A stretch of DNA of 51,759 nt from an uncultured Clostridium sp. (GTDB lineage Bacteria > Bacillota > Clostridia > Clostridiales > Clostridiaceae), in assembly GCA_900543325.1 (NCBI GenBank), contig UQQU01000012.1, positions 1-51,759 on the forward strand, written 5' to 3'. A program made the position numbers and the translations under genes. Positions 42,149-50,959 of the stretch are shown one piece after another (within the stretch, counting starts at the first letter, position 1; each line of letters opens with the position of its first letter). Under the pieces are notes generated by a model. That model saw only the letters and a program-made list of their open reading frames with translations. It ran no database searches and was not told where the DNA came from.

Positions 42149-44053
42149 ATGGACTTTATTAAAGTAGGTGCTGCTTGTCCCAAGACAAAGGTATCTGATA
42201 TTAAATATAATGTTGAAAATATATGTTTTTGTATAGATGATGCATATGCTAAAGGTGTAAAATTTCTTGTTTTTCCTGAACTTTGTATTACATCTTATAC
42301 ATGTGGAGACTTATTTTTAACTTCTGCACTTTTAAATAAAACTTTAGATGGATTAAAAGAAATTTGTGAATACACAATTGCTAAGGACATACTTATTACT
42401 GTTGGTGCTCCATTAATCCATAATAATGTTTTATATAACTGTGGATTTATGATTTTTAATGGTAAAATTCTTGGAATTGTACCAAAATCATATATTCCTA
42501 ATTATAGTGAATTCTATGAAAAAAGATGGTTTACTGAAGGTATTAATTTAATTGATGAAATTGTAACATTACCATTCCAAGAAAATATACCTTTTGGTAC
42601 TAATTTAATTTTTACAAGTGGCGATTATAAATTTGCATTAGAAATTTGTGAAGATTTATGGGTTACTATACCACCTAGCTCTTATCTCTCTCTTTTAGGC
42701 GCTAATATTATTGCAAATCTATCTGCTTCTAATGAACTTGTAAGCAAAAAAGATTATAGAGTATCTTTAATTTCTAATCAAAGTGCTAGATGTATGACTT
42801 CTTATATTTATTCATCTGCTGGAGTTCATGAATCTACAACTGATCTTTTATTTAGTGGTCATTTAGTAATAAGTGAAAATGGATCTATATTAAAAGAAAA
42901 TCAAAGATTCCAAAGAGAAAATGAAATAATTACCTCTTGTATAGACGTATTTAAGCTTAATTCCGAAAGACTTAAAAACTTAAGTTATAGAGATGCATCG
43001 AATATAGTACCTTTTAAAGCTAAAAATATATCATTTAAGTTTAATAATACTGAAATTAAAGATTTTGATAGATATGTTGATAAACATCCTTTTGTTCCTT
43101 CAAATGAACATGAAAGAGAAGAAAGATGTAAAGAAATATTTAATATTCAAGCTGCCGCTTTAGCTAAGCGTTTAGAACATACAGGGCTTAAAAAAGCTGT
43201 TATAGGTATTTCTGGTGGACTTGATTCAACATTAGCGCTTTTAGTTGTAGTTAAAACCTTTAAGCTTTTAGGAATTGATAATAAAAACATTATAGCAATT
43301 ACTATGCCTGGCTTTGGTACAACTGATAGAACTTATAATAATGCCTTAACTTTATGTAATGAGTTAGGAACAGATTTAAGAGAAATAAATATAGTTGATG
43401 CTGCCCTTCAACACTTTAAAGATATTGGGCATGATAAAGATATACATGATGTAACTTATGAAAATGTTCAGGCTAGAGAAAGAACTCAAATTCTTATGGA
43501 TTTAGCAAATAAAGAAGGAGGTCTATTAATAGGTACAGGAGATCTATCTGAATTAGCTCTTGGATGGTGTACTTATAATGGAGATCATATGAGTATGTAC
43601 TCTGTAAATCCTTCAATTCCAAAAACGCTTGTTAGATATTTAGTTAGATATGTTGCTGAAAAAGAATCTAATAAAGAAGTATCTCATACACTATTAGATA
43701 TATTAGATACTCCTGTTAGCCCTGAACTTCTTCCAAAGAGTGATAATGGTGATATAGTTCAAAAAACAGAAGATATTGTAGGACCTTACGAGCTTCATGA
43801 TTTCTTCCTTTATCACTTTATAAAGCATGGTTCATCTAAAGAAAGAATATTACTTTTAGCTCAAGCAGCATTTAAAGATGATTATTCTAAAGAAGAAATT
43901 GAAAAATGGCTTGATAAGTTTATTTATAGATTCTTTACTCAACAATTTAAAAGAAGTGCTTTACCTGATGGACCTAAAGTTGGTTCAATCTCTCTTAGTC
44001 CACGCGGAGATTGGAGAATGCCTTCTGATGCATCATTTAATTCCTTTAAATAA
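42149..44053 (+). CDS. nadE: Glutamine-dependent NAD(+) synthetase
   Basis: A 634-residue two-domain enzyme making NAD from nicotinate adenine dinucleotide. The N-terminal nitrilase-like glutaminase has the triad Glu44 (FPELCIT), Lys113 (VPKSYIPNY) and Cys167 (EICEDLW), so glutamine is the nitrogen donor. The C-terminal synthetase has the pyrophosphatase loop GISGGLDSTLAL near 355, LIGTGDLSELALGWCTYNGD and the terminal SPRGDWRMPSDAS. GGAG lies 9 bases before the ATG. Confidence 0.96.
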   Translation: MDFIKVGAACPKTKVSDIKYNVENICFCIDDAYAKGVKFLVFPELCITSYTCGDLFLTSALLNKTLDGLKEICEYTIAKDILITVGAPLIHNNVLYNCGFMIFNGKILGIVPKSYIPNYSEFYEKRWFTEGINLIDEIVTLPFQENIPFGTNLIFTSGDYKFALEICEDLWVTIPPSSYLSLLGANIIANLSASNELVSKKDYRVSLISNQSARCMTSYIYSSAGVHESTTDLLFSGHLVISENGSILKENQRFQRENEIITSCIDVFKLNSERLKNLSYRDASNIVPFKAKNISFKFNNTEIKDFDRYVDKHPFVPSNEHEREERCKEIFNIQAAALAKRLEHTGLKKAVIGISGGLDSTLALLVVVKTFKLLGIDNKNIIAITMPGFGTTDRTYNNALTLCNELGTDLREINIVDAALQHFKDIGHDKDIHDVTYENVQARERTQILMDLANKEGGLLIGTGDLSELALGWCTYNGDHMSMYSVNPSIPKTLVRYLVRYVAEKESNKEVSHTLLDILDTPVSPELLPKSDNGDIVQKTEDIVGPYELHDFFLYHFIKHGSSKERILLLAQAAFKDDYSKEEIEKWLDKFIYRFFTQQFKRSALPDGPKVGSISLSPRGDWRMPSDASFNSFK

Positions 44054-44124
44054 ACTTCTGAAATTTAAATTATTTAATTTAAGTTACTTGTTTAATAACT
44101 AGGATAATTAATTTCTTTTAAAAT

Positions 44125-44157
44125 AAGAAGAGTGAATTTTATTATTCACTCTTCTTT
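44125..44157. terminator. Terminator overlapping the 3' end of the next minus-strand gene
   Basis: AAGAAGAGTGAAT pairs perfectly with ATTCACTCTTCTT around a 6-base loop, between nadE and a convergent gene. The minus-strand stop codon TAA (44142-44144) lies at the loop, and one arm encodes the last four residues KKSE. Confidence 0.8.
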
Positions 44158-44747
44158 ACTAATTCAATTCCAATTTCCTTATATTCATCCGCCTTATATG
44201 TTAATAAATACACATTATCTTTTAAAAGTTCTCCTCCAAAGGATTCCATCCCTTCAGTTGTTAACTCAATATTTTCTAAAACCTCTTCATTATTATTTAA
44301 AGAAACTATATTTAATCCCTCATATTTGTCTGCATCTGACGAAATTAATATAACAAATTCATTATTATTTTCTTCAGATAACTCTAACATAGCTACAGAG
44401 TTATTTCCTTTTATTATCTTATCTAAATTTAATACTTTATGACTTCCTAAATTAAAACACTCTTTATATTTTGCAATTGCATATTGATTTTCTCCACTAT
44501 CTTTGATGCAGAAAAATCCTAAATATGACCCATTAATTTCTTTTATTGATAATTCTTCAACTTTTCCCTTATAATTTTTCCCATCATCAATTCCTATTAT
44601 TCCTTCAATTTGTTCTACTATATAATTTTCTGTAGTATATGTATAAAATTTAAATCCCTTATTATATAAATTTAACACTATAGCTCCTATTATCAGTATT
44701 AAAATAATTATAATTACAAGTAATATTGATTTTGTCTTTTTTCTCAT
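44142..44747 (-). CDS. Membrane-anchored extracytoplasmic protein, unknown function
   Basis: A 201-residue protein with MRKKTK followed by a 20-residue hydrophobic helix (about 8-27) and no lipobox or clear cleavage site, so it is probably anchored with the rest outside. The outer domain is beta-rich and acidic (GKVEELSIKEINGSYLGFF, SVAMLELSEENNNEFVILIS). I do not recognise the family. GGAGGGG lies 7 bases before the ATG. Its stop codon lies in the loop of the shared terminator. Confidence 0.72.
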   Translation of the reverse strand: MRKKTKSILLVIIIILILIIGAIVLNLYNKGFKFYTYTTENYIVEQIEGIIGIDDGKNYKGKVEELSIKEINGSYLGFFCIKDSGENQYAIAKYKECFNLGSHKVLNLDKIIKGNNSVAMLELSEENNNEFVILISSDADKYEGLNIVSLNNNEEVLENIELTTEGMESFGGELLKDNVYLLTYKADEYKEIGIELVKKSE

Positions 44748-44832
44748 CTTATCCCCTCCATACCTTCTCTTTATTTTTACTTATTCTACATTTTTCTTAA
44801 AATCCCTTTAAATACCTATAAATAAAATTTTA

Positions 44833-44876
44833 AAAAATAGAGAAGTCAATATATAAATATTAACTTCTCTATTTTT
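44833..44876 (-). terminator. Terminator of the deoxynucleoside kinase gene
   Basis: AAAAATAGAGAAGT pairs with ACTTCTCTATTTTT around a 16-base loop just after the kinase stop. T runs lie on both strands. Confidence 0.85.
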
Positions 44877-44877
44877 A

Positions 44878-45528
44878 TTACTTTCTAACTTCTTTTAATT
44901 TATTTTCTACCATTTCAATTAATTTCTTTTTATCTTCTTCATTATTAACTACATCCATAACATTCATATCTATAACTAAAACTTCAGATGCATTATAATG
45001 ATTATTAACCCAATTATCATATCCTTCCCATAAGAAATGATAATACTCTCTTAAACTATCATCAATTTCAAACTCTCTTCCTCTAAGATTGATTCTATTA
45101 ATTACAGTTTCAAAAGAGCCCTTAAGATATATCATAATATCTGGCGCCTTTTTAGGAAGTGATTCTAGCTCTTCCATCATATTGCTTAATAAATTTTCAT
45201 ATATATTCATTTCTAACTCAGATATTCTACCAAGCTCCATATTCTTCTTAGCAAAATACCAATCTTCATATATTGATCTATCTAAAACATTATTATCATT
45301 AACTAATGCTTCCTTAATACTTTTAAATCTCGTATTTAAGAAATATAATTGTAATAAGAATGGATATCTCTTTCTTTGTATCTCTTCTTCAGACTCACTG
45401 TAAAATAAGGGTAAAAGTGGATTATCATCAACTGATTCATAAAAGACCCCTGAATTAAAGTGCTCTCCTAAAATTTTTGCTACTGAACTTTTACCTAAAC
45501 CTATCATTCCACCAACAACTAACAACAT
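44878..45528 (-). CDS. Deoxynucleoside kinase (dGK/dAK family)
   Basis: A 216-residue salvage kinase: P-loop GGMIGLGKSS (6-15), YESVDDNPLLPLFY with the substrate-contact Glu, LDRSIYEDWYF with the DRS motif, and LRGREFE with a lid-type Arg. It phosphorylates deoxyadenosine, deoxyguanosine or deoxycytidine; the exact preference cannot be read. AGGTGA lies 5 bases before the ATG. Transcribed alone. Confidence 0.9.
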   Translation of the reverse strand: MLLVVGGMIGLGKSSVAKILGEHFNSGVFYESVDDNPLLPLFYSESEEEIQRKRYPFLLQLYFLNTRFKSIKEALVNDNNVLDRSIYEDWYFAKKNMELGRISELEMNIYENLLSNMMEELESLPKKAPDIMIYLKGSFETVINRINLRGREFEIDDSLREYYHFLWEGYDNWVNNHYNASEVLVIDMNVMDVVNNEEDKKKLIEMVENKLKEVRK

Positions 45529-45616
45529 ACTTCACCTATCCTTTATTATTCATCCTTAGTGCTAATTTATGATACATTGTATTTATATTTAAATCAAGTC
45601 TTGACAATATTTAAAG

Positions 45617-45660
45617 AAAAAAATAAGATATGCTATTTATAACAACATATCTTATTTTAT
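45617..45660 (-). terminator. Terminator of the trxA-trxB-like operon
   Basis: AAAATAAGATATG pairs with CATATCTTATTTT around a loop of 13 bases. On the minus strand it is followed by further T, right after the reductase stop. Confidence 0.85.
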
Positions 45661-45665
45661 ATAAT

Positions 45666-46529
45666 CTATTTATTTTTCAGGATATCTATATACCTTACAG
45701 CACTTAATGCTGCTATATTTCCTTCTCCTGCTGATTTTATATATTGATATGGCTTACCTACACAATCTCCAGCTGCAAAGCATCCAGGAATATTGCATTT
45801 CATTTCTCTATCCACATTAATATGCCCATCAACAATTTCAAGCCCCGGAACTAATTGTCCTGGTGAAATACTATCCTTAAGAACAAATACTCCATCTGTT
45901 TCTAATTCTAAGCCTTCAAGTTTTAATGAAGAAACTTTAGTATCCCCAACTATTTCTAATGGCTTCTTATCAACAACTTCTATATTATCTCTAACTTCAT
46001 ATTCACCTTTGTACATAGGTATATAGTAAACTTTTCCTGCAAGTTCACTTACATAATTTGCTTCCTCTTCAGCTTCTTTGTTATATCCTACTATTGAAAC
46101 TGTTTTTCCTTTATAAAGAGGAGCATCGCAAGTCGCACAATATCCTACACCTTTACCTAGTAATTCTAGTTCACCTTTAATAGGTTTAGTATATTCCATC
46201 CCAGTAGCTAAAATTACAGCTGTAGCCTCATACATTTTATCATTTACCATCAAAGTGAAATAATCACCCATGGCATAGATATTATTTACTCTTTCCTCTG
46301 TAATTTGTATTCCCATCTTATCTATATGCTCTGCAAACTTTTCTTTTACTTGTGCTCCATTCATTCCATAAAACCCTAAATAGTTGTTTATTTTAGGAGC
46401 CTTAACTATCTTATTACTTAAATCCTTATTTCCAAAGATAATGAACTTTTTATTTCTTATTTTTGCATTTAGAGCAGCCGATAATCCTGCTGGACCGCTA
46501 CCTACTATGGCTAAATCATATCTTTCCAT
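45666..46529 (-). CDS. Thioredoxin reductase-like flavoprotein lacking NADPH motifs (FFTR-like)
   Basis: A 287-residue protein, shorter than the usual 305-320. FAD motifs are present (LAIVGSGPAGLSAA 6-19, GCFAAGDCVGKPYQ near the end) and the redox pair CATC is at 131-134. The NADPH-binding GGGxSA motif is replaced by VGYNKEA (147-153), and the HRRxxxR motif that follows in NADPH enzymes is absent. This fits the ferredoxin-dependent flavin thioredoxin reductases described in clostridia. It lies 12 bases after trxA, its likely substrate. AGAGGA lies 6 bases before the ATG. Confidence 0.88.
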   Translation of the reverse strand: MERYDLAIVGSGPAGLSAALNAKIRNKKFIIFGNKDLSNKIVKAPKINNYLGFYGMNGAQVKEKFAEHIDKMGIQITEERVNNIYAMGDYFTLMVNDKMYEATAVILATGMEYTKPIKGELELLGKGVGYCATCDAPLYKGKTVSIVGYNKEAEEEANYVSELAGKVYYIPMYKGEYEVRDNIEVVDKKPLEIVGDTKVSSLKLEGLELETDGVFVLKDSISPGQLVPGLEIVDGHINVDREMKCNIPGCFAAGDCVGKPYQYIKSAGEGNIAALSAVRYIDILKNK

Positions 46530-46541
46530 AGTATTCCTCTC

Positions 46542-46856
46542 TTATAAGTGCTTTTCAACTGCAGCTTTTAATTGAGGCTTTGGCATAAATCCAACTAATG
46601 TATCGATAGGTTCTCCATTTCTAAATACCATTATTGTTGGAATACTTGCAACTCTATATTTTCCTGCTAAATTAGGACATTCATCTACATTAACTTTTGT
46701 AAATTTAGCATTTGTTAACTCTCCTGCAACTTCTTCATAGATAGGACCTATCATCTTACAAGGACCACACCATTCTGCCCAGAAATCTACTATACTAATA
46801 CCATCAAAATTAATAACTTCTGAATTAAATTCATTTTCTTTTAAATGTTGAACCAT
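46542..46856 (-). CDS. trxA: Thioredoxin
   Basis: A 104-residue thioredoxin with WCGPCK (Cys30, Cys33), FWAEWC before it and the cis-Pro motif VASIPTIMVF. It reduces protein disulfides and receives electrons from the reductase encoded downstream. GGAGGA lies 8 bases before the ATG, and a consensus promoter is upstream. Confidence 0.97.
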   Translation of the reverse strand: MVQHLKENEFNSEVINFDGISIVDFWAEWCGPCKMIGPIYEEVAGELTNAKFTKVNVDECPNLAGKYRVASIPTIMVFRNGEPIDTLVGFMPKPQLKAAVEKHL

Positions 46857-46905
46857 TATAATTCCTCCTACTCCCTCTTAGGGGGCTATTAATATTATTT
46901 GTTTT

Positions 46906-46934
46906 ATTGTACAGCGATAATTATTATTAGTCAA
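46906..46934 (-). promoter_or_regulatory. trxA promoter (TTGACT-17-TACAAT)
   Basis: On the minus strand TTGACT (46929-46934) and TACAAT (46906-46911) have a 17-base spacer. The leader is about 43 bases and contains a short CCCTNNNAGGG-type hairpin just before the ribosome site. Confidence 0.8.
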
Positions 46935-46994
46935 TAATTTTATGCTTATATTTAGTTTACCCTTTTTTTCTGTAAAAATTCTGTGATAAATTAC

Positions 46995-48704
46995 TTAATT
47001 AACTTTTGCATATCTATTTAATTCATCATAAATTCCACCTTTTTTAATAAGCTCTTTATGACTTCCTCTTTCTTCTATCCCTTTATCAGTTAATACTATT
47101 ATTTCATCTGCATTCTTTATTGTAGATAATCTATGTGCAACAACTATTGTTGTTCTATCCTTGCAAAGTTCTTCTAGTGATTGTTGAATTAAATATTCAG
47201 TTACATTATCTAAAGCTGATGTAGCTTCATCTAGAATTAGAATTGGTGGATTCTTTAAAAAGACTCTAGCAATTGATATTCTTTGTTTTTGACCGCCTGA
47301 TAATTTTATTCCTCTCTCCCCAATATATGTATCATAACCATCTTTTAATCCCATTATAAATTCATGAATATTAGCCTTTTTCGCCGCCTCAATAACCTCT
47401 TTATCACTTGCATCTTGCTTTCCGTATTTAATATTTTCTTTTATTGTTCCTGTATATAAAAATACTTCTTGTTGAACTATTCCAATATTTTTTCTTAAAG
47501 AATCTAATTTAATATCATATACGCTTTTTCCATCTATTTTTATATCACCTTTGTCCACATCATAAAATCTAGGTATTAAATTACAAAATGTAGTTTTTCC
47601 ACCTCCTGATGGTCCTACTAATGCTAACATTTTTCCTTTTTCTATAGATAATGTAATGTTATCTAATACTTTTTCATTTTCATAACTAAAACATACATTT
47701 TCAAAGTTTATATGCCCTTCTACTTTTTCTAATTCTATGGCATCATTTTTTTCTTTTTCTTCTTCAACATTCATAATCTCTATAAATCTTTTAAATCCAG
47801 TCATTCCATTTTGGTATTGCTCTACAAAATTAATAAGCTTTTTAATTGGATCTGTAAATAATTTTACATATAGCATATAAGCTAAAAAATCACCTAAGTT
47901 AATAGTATTATAATAAGTAAATATTCCTCCTGCTATTAAAACAACATAATCTAATATATCTACTCCAAAGTTAACCCCTGCAAAATATTCTGCCATAACT
48001 TTATATGAATGTTTTCTTACTTCTTTAAACTTATTATTTCCTTTATTAAATTTTTCATTTTCATATTCTTCTGCAACAAATGCCTTAGATATTCTTATAC
48101 CTGCAATTGAGTTTTCTAATGTTGAATTTATTGCTGATGTATGTACTCTTGTTTCCATAAAGCATTTATTCATCTTTTTTCTCTTTTTTAAAGTAAATAT
48201 TACTATAAATGGAACAAAGGCAAATATTAAAATTGTAAGAGGTAAATTTATAGTTGATAATATTATAAATGAACCTAAAAACATTATTATTGAAATAAAT
48301 AAATCCTCTGGTCCATGGTGAGCAAGCTCAGATATATCCATTAAATCATTTATCATTCTGCTCATTAAATCTCCAGTTTTTGTATTATCAAAATATGAAT
48401 TTGGTAATTTTTCAAGATGCTTAAACATATCTCTTCTCATATCACCCTGCATTCCAACTCCAACAAGATGTCCAAAATATTGCATAAAATAGCAACATCC
48501 AGCTTTAACTAAATATAAAACCATTAGAATAACTGCAAATATTCCTATAACCTTTATTTCTTTATTAGGTATAGCATCATTAACTAAAGCCCTTGTCATC
48601 ATTGGGTATATTAAATTACATAAAGTTGCTATAGTAGCAACTATTAAATCTGTAAAAAATAATCCTCTATAAGGCTTATAATATGAAATAAATTTCTTAA
48701 TCAT
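46995..48704 (-). CDS. ABC exporter, fused membrane and ATPase domains (MsbA/LmrA-type)
   Basis: A 569-residue half-transporter. Six membrane helices occupy residues 1-310. The nucleotide-binding domain follows: Walker A GPSGGGKTT (about 362-370), signature KLSGGQKQRISIARVFL, Walker B ILILDEATSALD and H-loop VAHRLST. It probably works as a homodimer exporting a lipid or drug; the substrate is unknown. AAGGAGA lies 7 bases before the ATG. A terminator precedes it, so it has its own transcript. Confidence 0.92.
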   Translation of the reverse strand: MIKKFISYYKPYRGLFFTDLIVATIATLCNLIYPMMTRALVNDAIPNKEIKVIGIFAVILMVLYLVKAGCCYFMQYFGHLVGVGMQGDMRRDMFKHLEKLPNSYFDNTKTGDLMSRMINDLMDISELAHHGPEDLFISIIMFLGSFIILSTINLPLTILIFAFVPFIVIFTLKKRKKMNKCFMETRVHTSAINSTLENSIAGIRISKAFVAEEYENEKFNKGNNKFKEVRKHSYKVMAEYFAGVNFGVDILDYVVLIAGGIFTYYNTINLGDFLAYMLYVKLFTDPIKKLINFVEQYQNGMTGFKRFIEIMNVEEEKEKNDAIELEKVEGHINFENVCFSYENEKVLDNITLSIEKGKMLALVGPSGGGKTTFCNLIPRFYDVDKGDIKIDGKSVYDIKLDSLRKNIGIVQQEVFLYTGTIKENIKYGKQDASDKEVIEAAKKANIHEFIMGLKDGYDTYIGERGIKLSGGQKQRISIARVFLKNPPILILDEATSALDNVTEYLIQQSLEELCKDRTTIVVAHRLSTIKNADEIIVLTDKGIEERGSHKELIKKGGIYDELNRYAKVN

Positions 48705-48732
48705 ATAATCTCTCCTTTTTATTTAACACATA

Positions 48733-48772
48733 AAAGAAGAACAAGGTTTTATTTATTCCTTGTTCTTCTTTT
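48733..48772 (-). terminator. Terminator of the 78-residue protein gene
   Basis: AAAGAAGAACAAGG pairs with CCTTGTTCTTCTTT around an 11-base loop, just after the stop of the small minus-strand gene and before the ABC exporter. Confidence 0.85.
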
Positions 48773-48782
48773 GCTTTATTTA

Positions 48783-49019
48783 TTAATAAGTATCTCTATC
48801 AGAATTATGAATATCTAATACTCCAGCTTCTTCATCAGAAATTGGAACTAAAATAGTACTTAGTAATTTTTCTTCTTTTCTAGCATAAAAATATGAGTCA
48901 CTACCTACTCTAAGCTTTTTAGTATATTGATTCTTTTCAATTTTATACCTCTTATTATCATAAGATTTACCTATAAAGTACTTTGCCGTTTCCCTTTTAA
49001 TAATTACTCTATAAAGCAT
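48783..49019 (-). CDS. Small basic protein of unknown function
   Basis: A 78-residue soluble protein (MLYRVIIKRETAKYFIGKSY..), basic in the first two thirds and with an acidic tail ending HNSDRDTY. The alternating hydrophobic pattern suggests a small beta barrel. I do not recognise a family. AAAGGGGA lies 6 bases before the ATG. It follows the Nudix-like gene by 47 bases and could share its transcript. Confidence 0.65.
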   Translation of the reverse strand: MLYRVIIKRETAKYFIGKSYDNKRYKIEKNQYTKKLRVGSDSYFYARKEEKLLSTILVPISDEEAGVLDIHNSDRDTY

Positions 49020-49066
49020 TAAATATCCCCTTTAATTTTATCATTAGTTTTACAATGATTATTCAT

Positions 49067-49441
49067 TTAAGCTTCAAAATAATCATTTAATATCATTTTA
49101 TCTTCATCATTAAAAATATAATCTTCAAGATTTCTTTGTCCAATCCATTTTATACTATTTATACTTTTATGACAAGTAATATATTCTTTTATGCATCCTG
49201 TAAAAACTTTTAATTTTTCTTCACCTTCTAAATTATATTCTTTAAAAGGTTTTAAATCAAATATTGTGCATTTTATATCTTTATCAACTGCCTTAGAAAT
49301 GCATTTTTCTTCTGTTTCTTTTCCCTTTATCTCTTTTCCAAATGTTCCCCATTTTCTTTCATTTCTTTTTCCTCTTTCTGCAATTAATACATTTCCAAAA
49401 TCATCATAAATAATAATTGAACATCTTGTAATCATCCCCAT
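49067..49441 (-). CDS. Nudix-fold protein with degenerate Nudix box
   Basis: A 124-residue protein with the Nudix core (TRCSIIIYDDFGNVLIAERG, KWGTFGKEIKGKET). In the expected REUxEExGU position it reads SKAVDKDIKC, so the metal-binding Glu residues are missing. It is probably a binding or sensor protein rather than an active hydrolase. The ATG at 49441 has GGAGG 5 bases upstream; a TTG 12 bases earlier is inside that site. Confidence 0.7.
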   Translation of the reverse strand: MGMITRCSIIIYDDFGNVLIAERGKRNERKWGTFGKEIKGKETEEKCISKAVDKDIKCTIFDLKPFKEYNLEGEEKLKVFTGCIKEYITCHKSINSIKWIGQRNLEDYIFNDEDKMILNDYFEA

Positions 49442-49631
49442 ATTTACCTCCAATTAGCACTTAATTCTTAATGAATTTATCTATTATTATAATTATAATC
49501 CCTTTTTGTTGAATTTAAAACATTATTTTCTCTTTTATTACAAATTTATTTATATTTTTCAGTAAAATTTATCTATTTAGCAATGTATATACCATACAAA
49601 ATTTGTTAATAATTAAGATGAGGTGATTTTT

Positions 49632-50231
49632 ATGAATTTTATCAAATATTTACCACTTATTATATTATTATTTTTCACATTAAAATTTTTAATTTCATAT
49701 ATAGAAAAATCTACTATTTCCCTAGATCAAAAAATAATGGAAAAACAAATTGAACTTGGAATATTATCTATAAAAGATATTCAAAAAAATAATTACAATA
49801 CATTTATTAAAGTTATCAATCTATATTTTGATATATTAGGATTTAAAGACAAAGTAACACTACCTAACGAATATAGTAATCTAACTAATTTTAAAGCATC
49901 ATTAAATAATGAAGATATATTTATTAGTTGCATTCAAAATGATCTACTAGGAAATACACCTGCAGATGAAGATAAGTGGGAATTAACTGGCCGACCTGAT
50001 GTTCAAAGCTTTTTAGCTAGAATGTTCATTAATGATTGTAAAAAAGGAATTATCATAACTAATAGTAGTTTTTCTACTCAAGCTATAGAATTCATTAATG
50101 ATTTTAATAATAAAAATCAAGAAAAAGAAATTAAGCTTATAGATGGTTATGATCTTACAAAAACAATAAGAAATCATAAATGCTATATTATGAAAGAAGG
50201 TCTAATGAATGAAGTTAAATACAATATATAG
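49632..50231 (+). CDS. Membrane-anchored Mrr-like domain protein, catalytic residues apparently lost
   Basis: A 199-residue protein. An N-terminal membrane helix (about 5-25) is followed by a helical linker and an Mrr_cat-like domain: FIKVINLYFDILGF, SFLARMFINDCKKGIIITNS and the closing IKLIDGYDLTKTI. The PD-(D/E)xK core that should read D-x(n)-QxK or ExK is replaced by FISCIQND, so it looks nuclease-dead. The ATG at 49632 has GAGGTGA 6 bases upstream. The next gene, an intact Mrr-like protein, overlaps its 3' end by 23 bases, suggesting a complex of active and inactive subunits. Confidence 0.72.
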   Translation: MNFIKYLPLIILLFFTLKFLISYIEKSTISLDQKIMEKQIELGILSIKDIQKNNYNTFIKVINLYFDILGFKDKVTLPNEYSNLTNFKASLNNEDIFISCIQNDLLGNTPADEDKWELTGRPDVQSFLARMFINDCKKGIIITNSSFSTQAIEFINDFNNKNQEKEIKLIDGYDLTKTIRNHKCYIMKEGLMNEVKYNI

Positions 50232-50724
50232 CTACTTTATAATAATACTATTTGCTCCTTTAATAGGTAAATTAATTAATAAAATTATTATATACTATAA
50301 ATCATATAAAGGTTTTGAAAAAGATACTCATCTTTATAATATAGTTCACAAATTAACTCCTCATGAATTTGAAATTTGGTGTAGCGAATATTTATCCAAA
50401 TTGGGATTTACTAATATAATTCTTCTTCCTATTGGTCCTGATGGTGGAAAAGATATTATTTGTGAAAAGGATTCAGAAAAATATTATGTAGAATGCAAAA
50501 GATTTTCTAGTGATAACCCTATATCACCATTTCATATTGAAAAATTGTTAGGATCTATGATTGCAGATAACATAAATAACGGAATAATTATAACCACAGG
50601 TACTATATCTGATGATTCACAATCTATTTTAAATAAAATAAATAAATCCTATAATATTCAAGTAATAAGTTCTAAGGAATTAGATATTCCATACATCGAA
50701 TATATACTTAAAAGCAATATTTAA
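50209..50724 (+). CDS. Membrane-anchored Mrr-family restriction endonuclease-like protein
   Basis: A 171-residue protein with an N-terminal hydrophobic helix (about 7-27) and a complete Mrr catalytic domain: LTPHEFEIWCSEYLSKLGF, GPDGGKDIICEK with catalytic Asp, and YYVECKRF with the ExK pair, then NNGIIITTGTISDD. Mrr enzymes cut modified or stressed DNA. An anchored enzyme next to a degenerate partner suggests a role in defence or DNA processing at the membrane, but this is inference. It starts inside the upstream gene with AGAAGG about 8 bases before the ATG. Confidence 0.8.
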   Translation: MKLNTIYSYFIIILFAPLIGKLINKIIIYYKSYKGFEKDTHLYNIVHKLTPHEFEIWCSEYLSKLGFTNIILLPIGPDGGKDIICEKDSEKYYVECKRFSSDNPISPFHIEKLLGSMIADNINNGIIITTGTISDDSQSILNKINKSYNIQVISSKELDIPYIEYILKSNI

Positions 50725-50754
50725 TTAGCTATCTCATTTTCCTCTCAATATATT

Positions 50755-50786
50755 AGGGATGTGTCATTCTTAATGCACATCCCCAT
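50755..50786 (+). terminator. Hairpin after the Mrr-like pair
   Basis: GGGATGTGTCATT pairs with AATGCACATCCC (12 pairs, one bulged T) around a 3-base loop. The following sequence is AT-rich without a long T run. Confidence 0.6.
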
Positions 50787-50959
50787 AAATTTATCTTAAA
50801 TTAACATTATCTAATAATTACTACTACTTTCAAAATTCCAACAATTATTTATACTAACAAATAAGTAAATTAGTCATTTTTTGTAATAAAATACAATTCC
50901 ATTCTATCTACTATAATGATATAATAGAAAAAAATTTTATAAATGACTAAGGAGAATTT

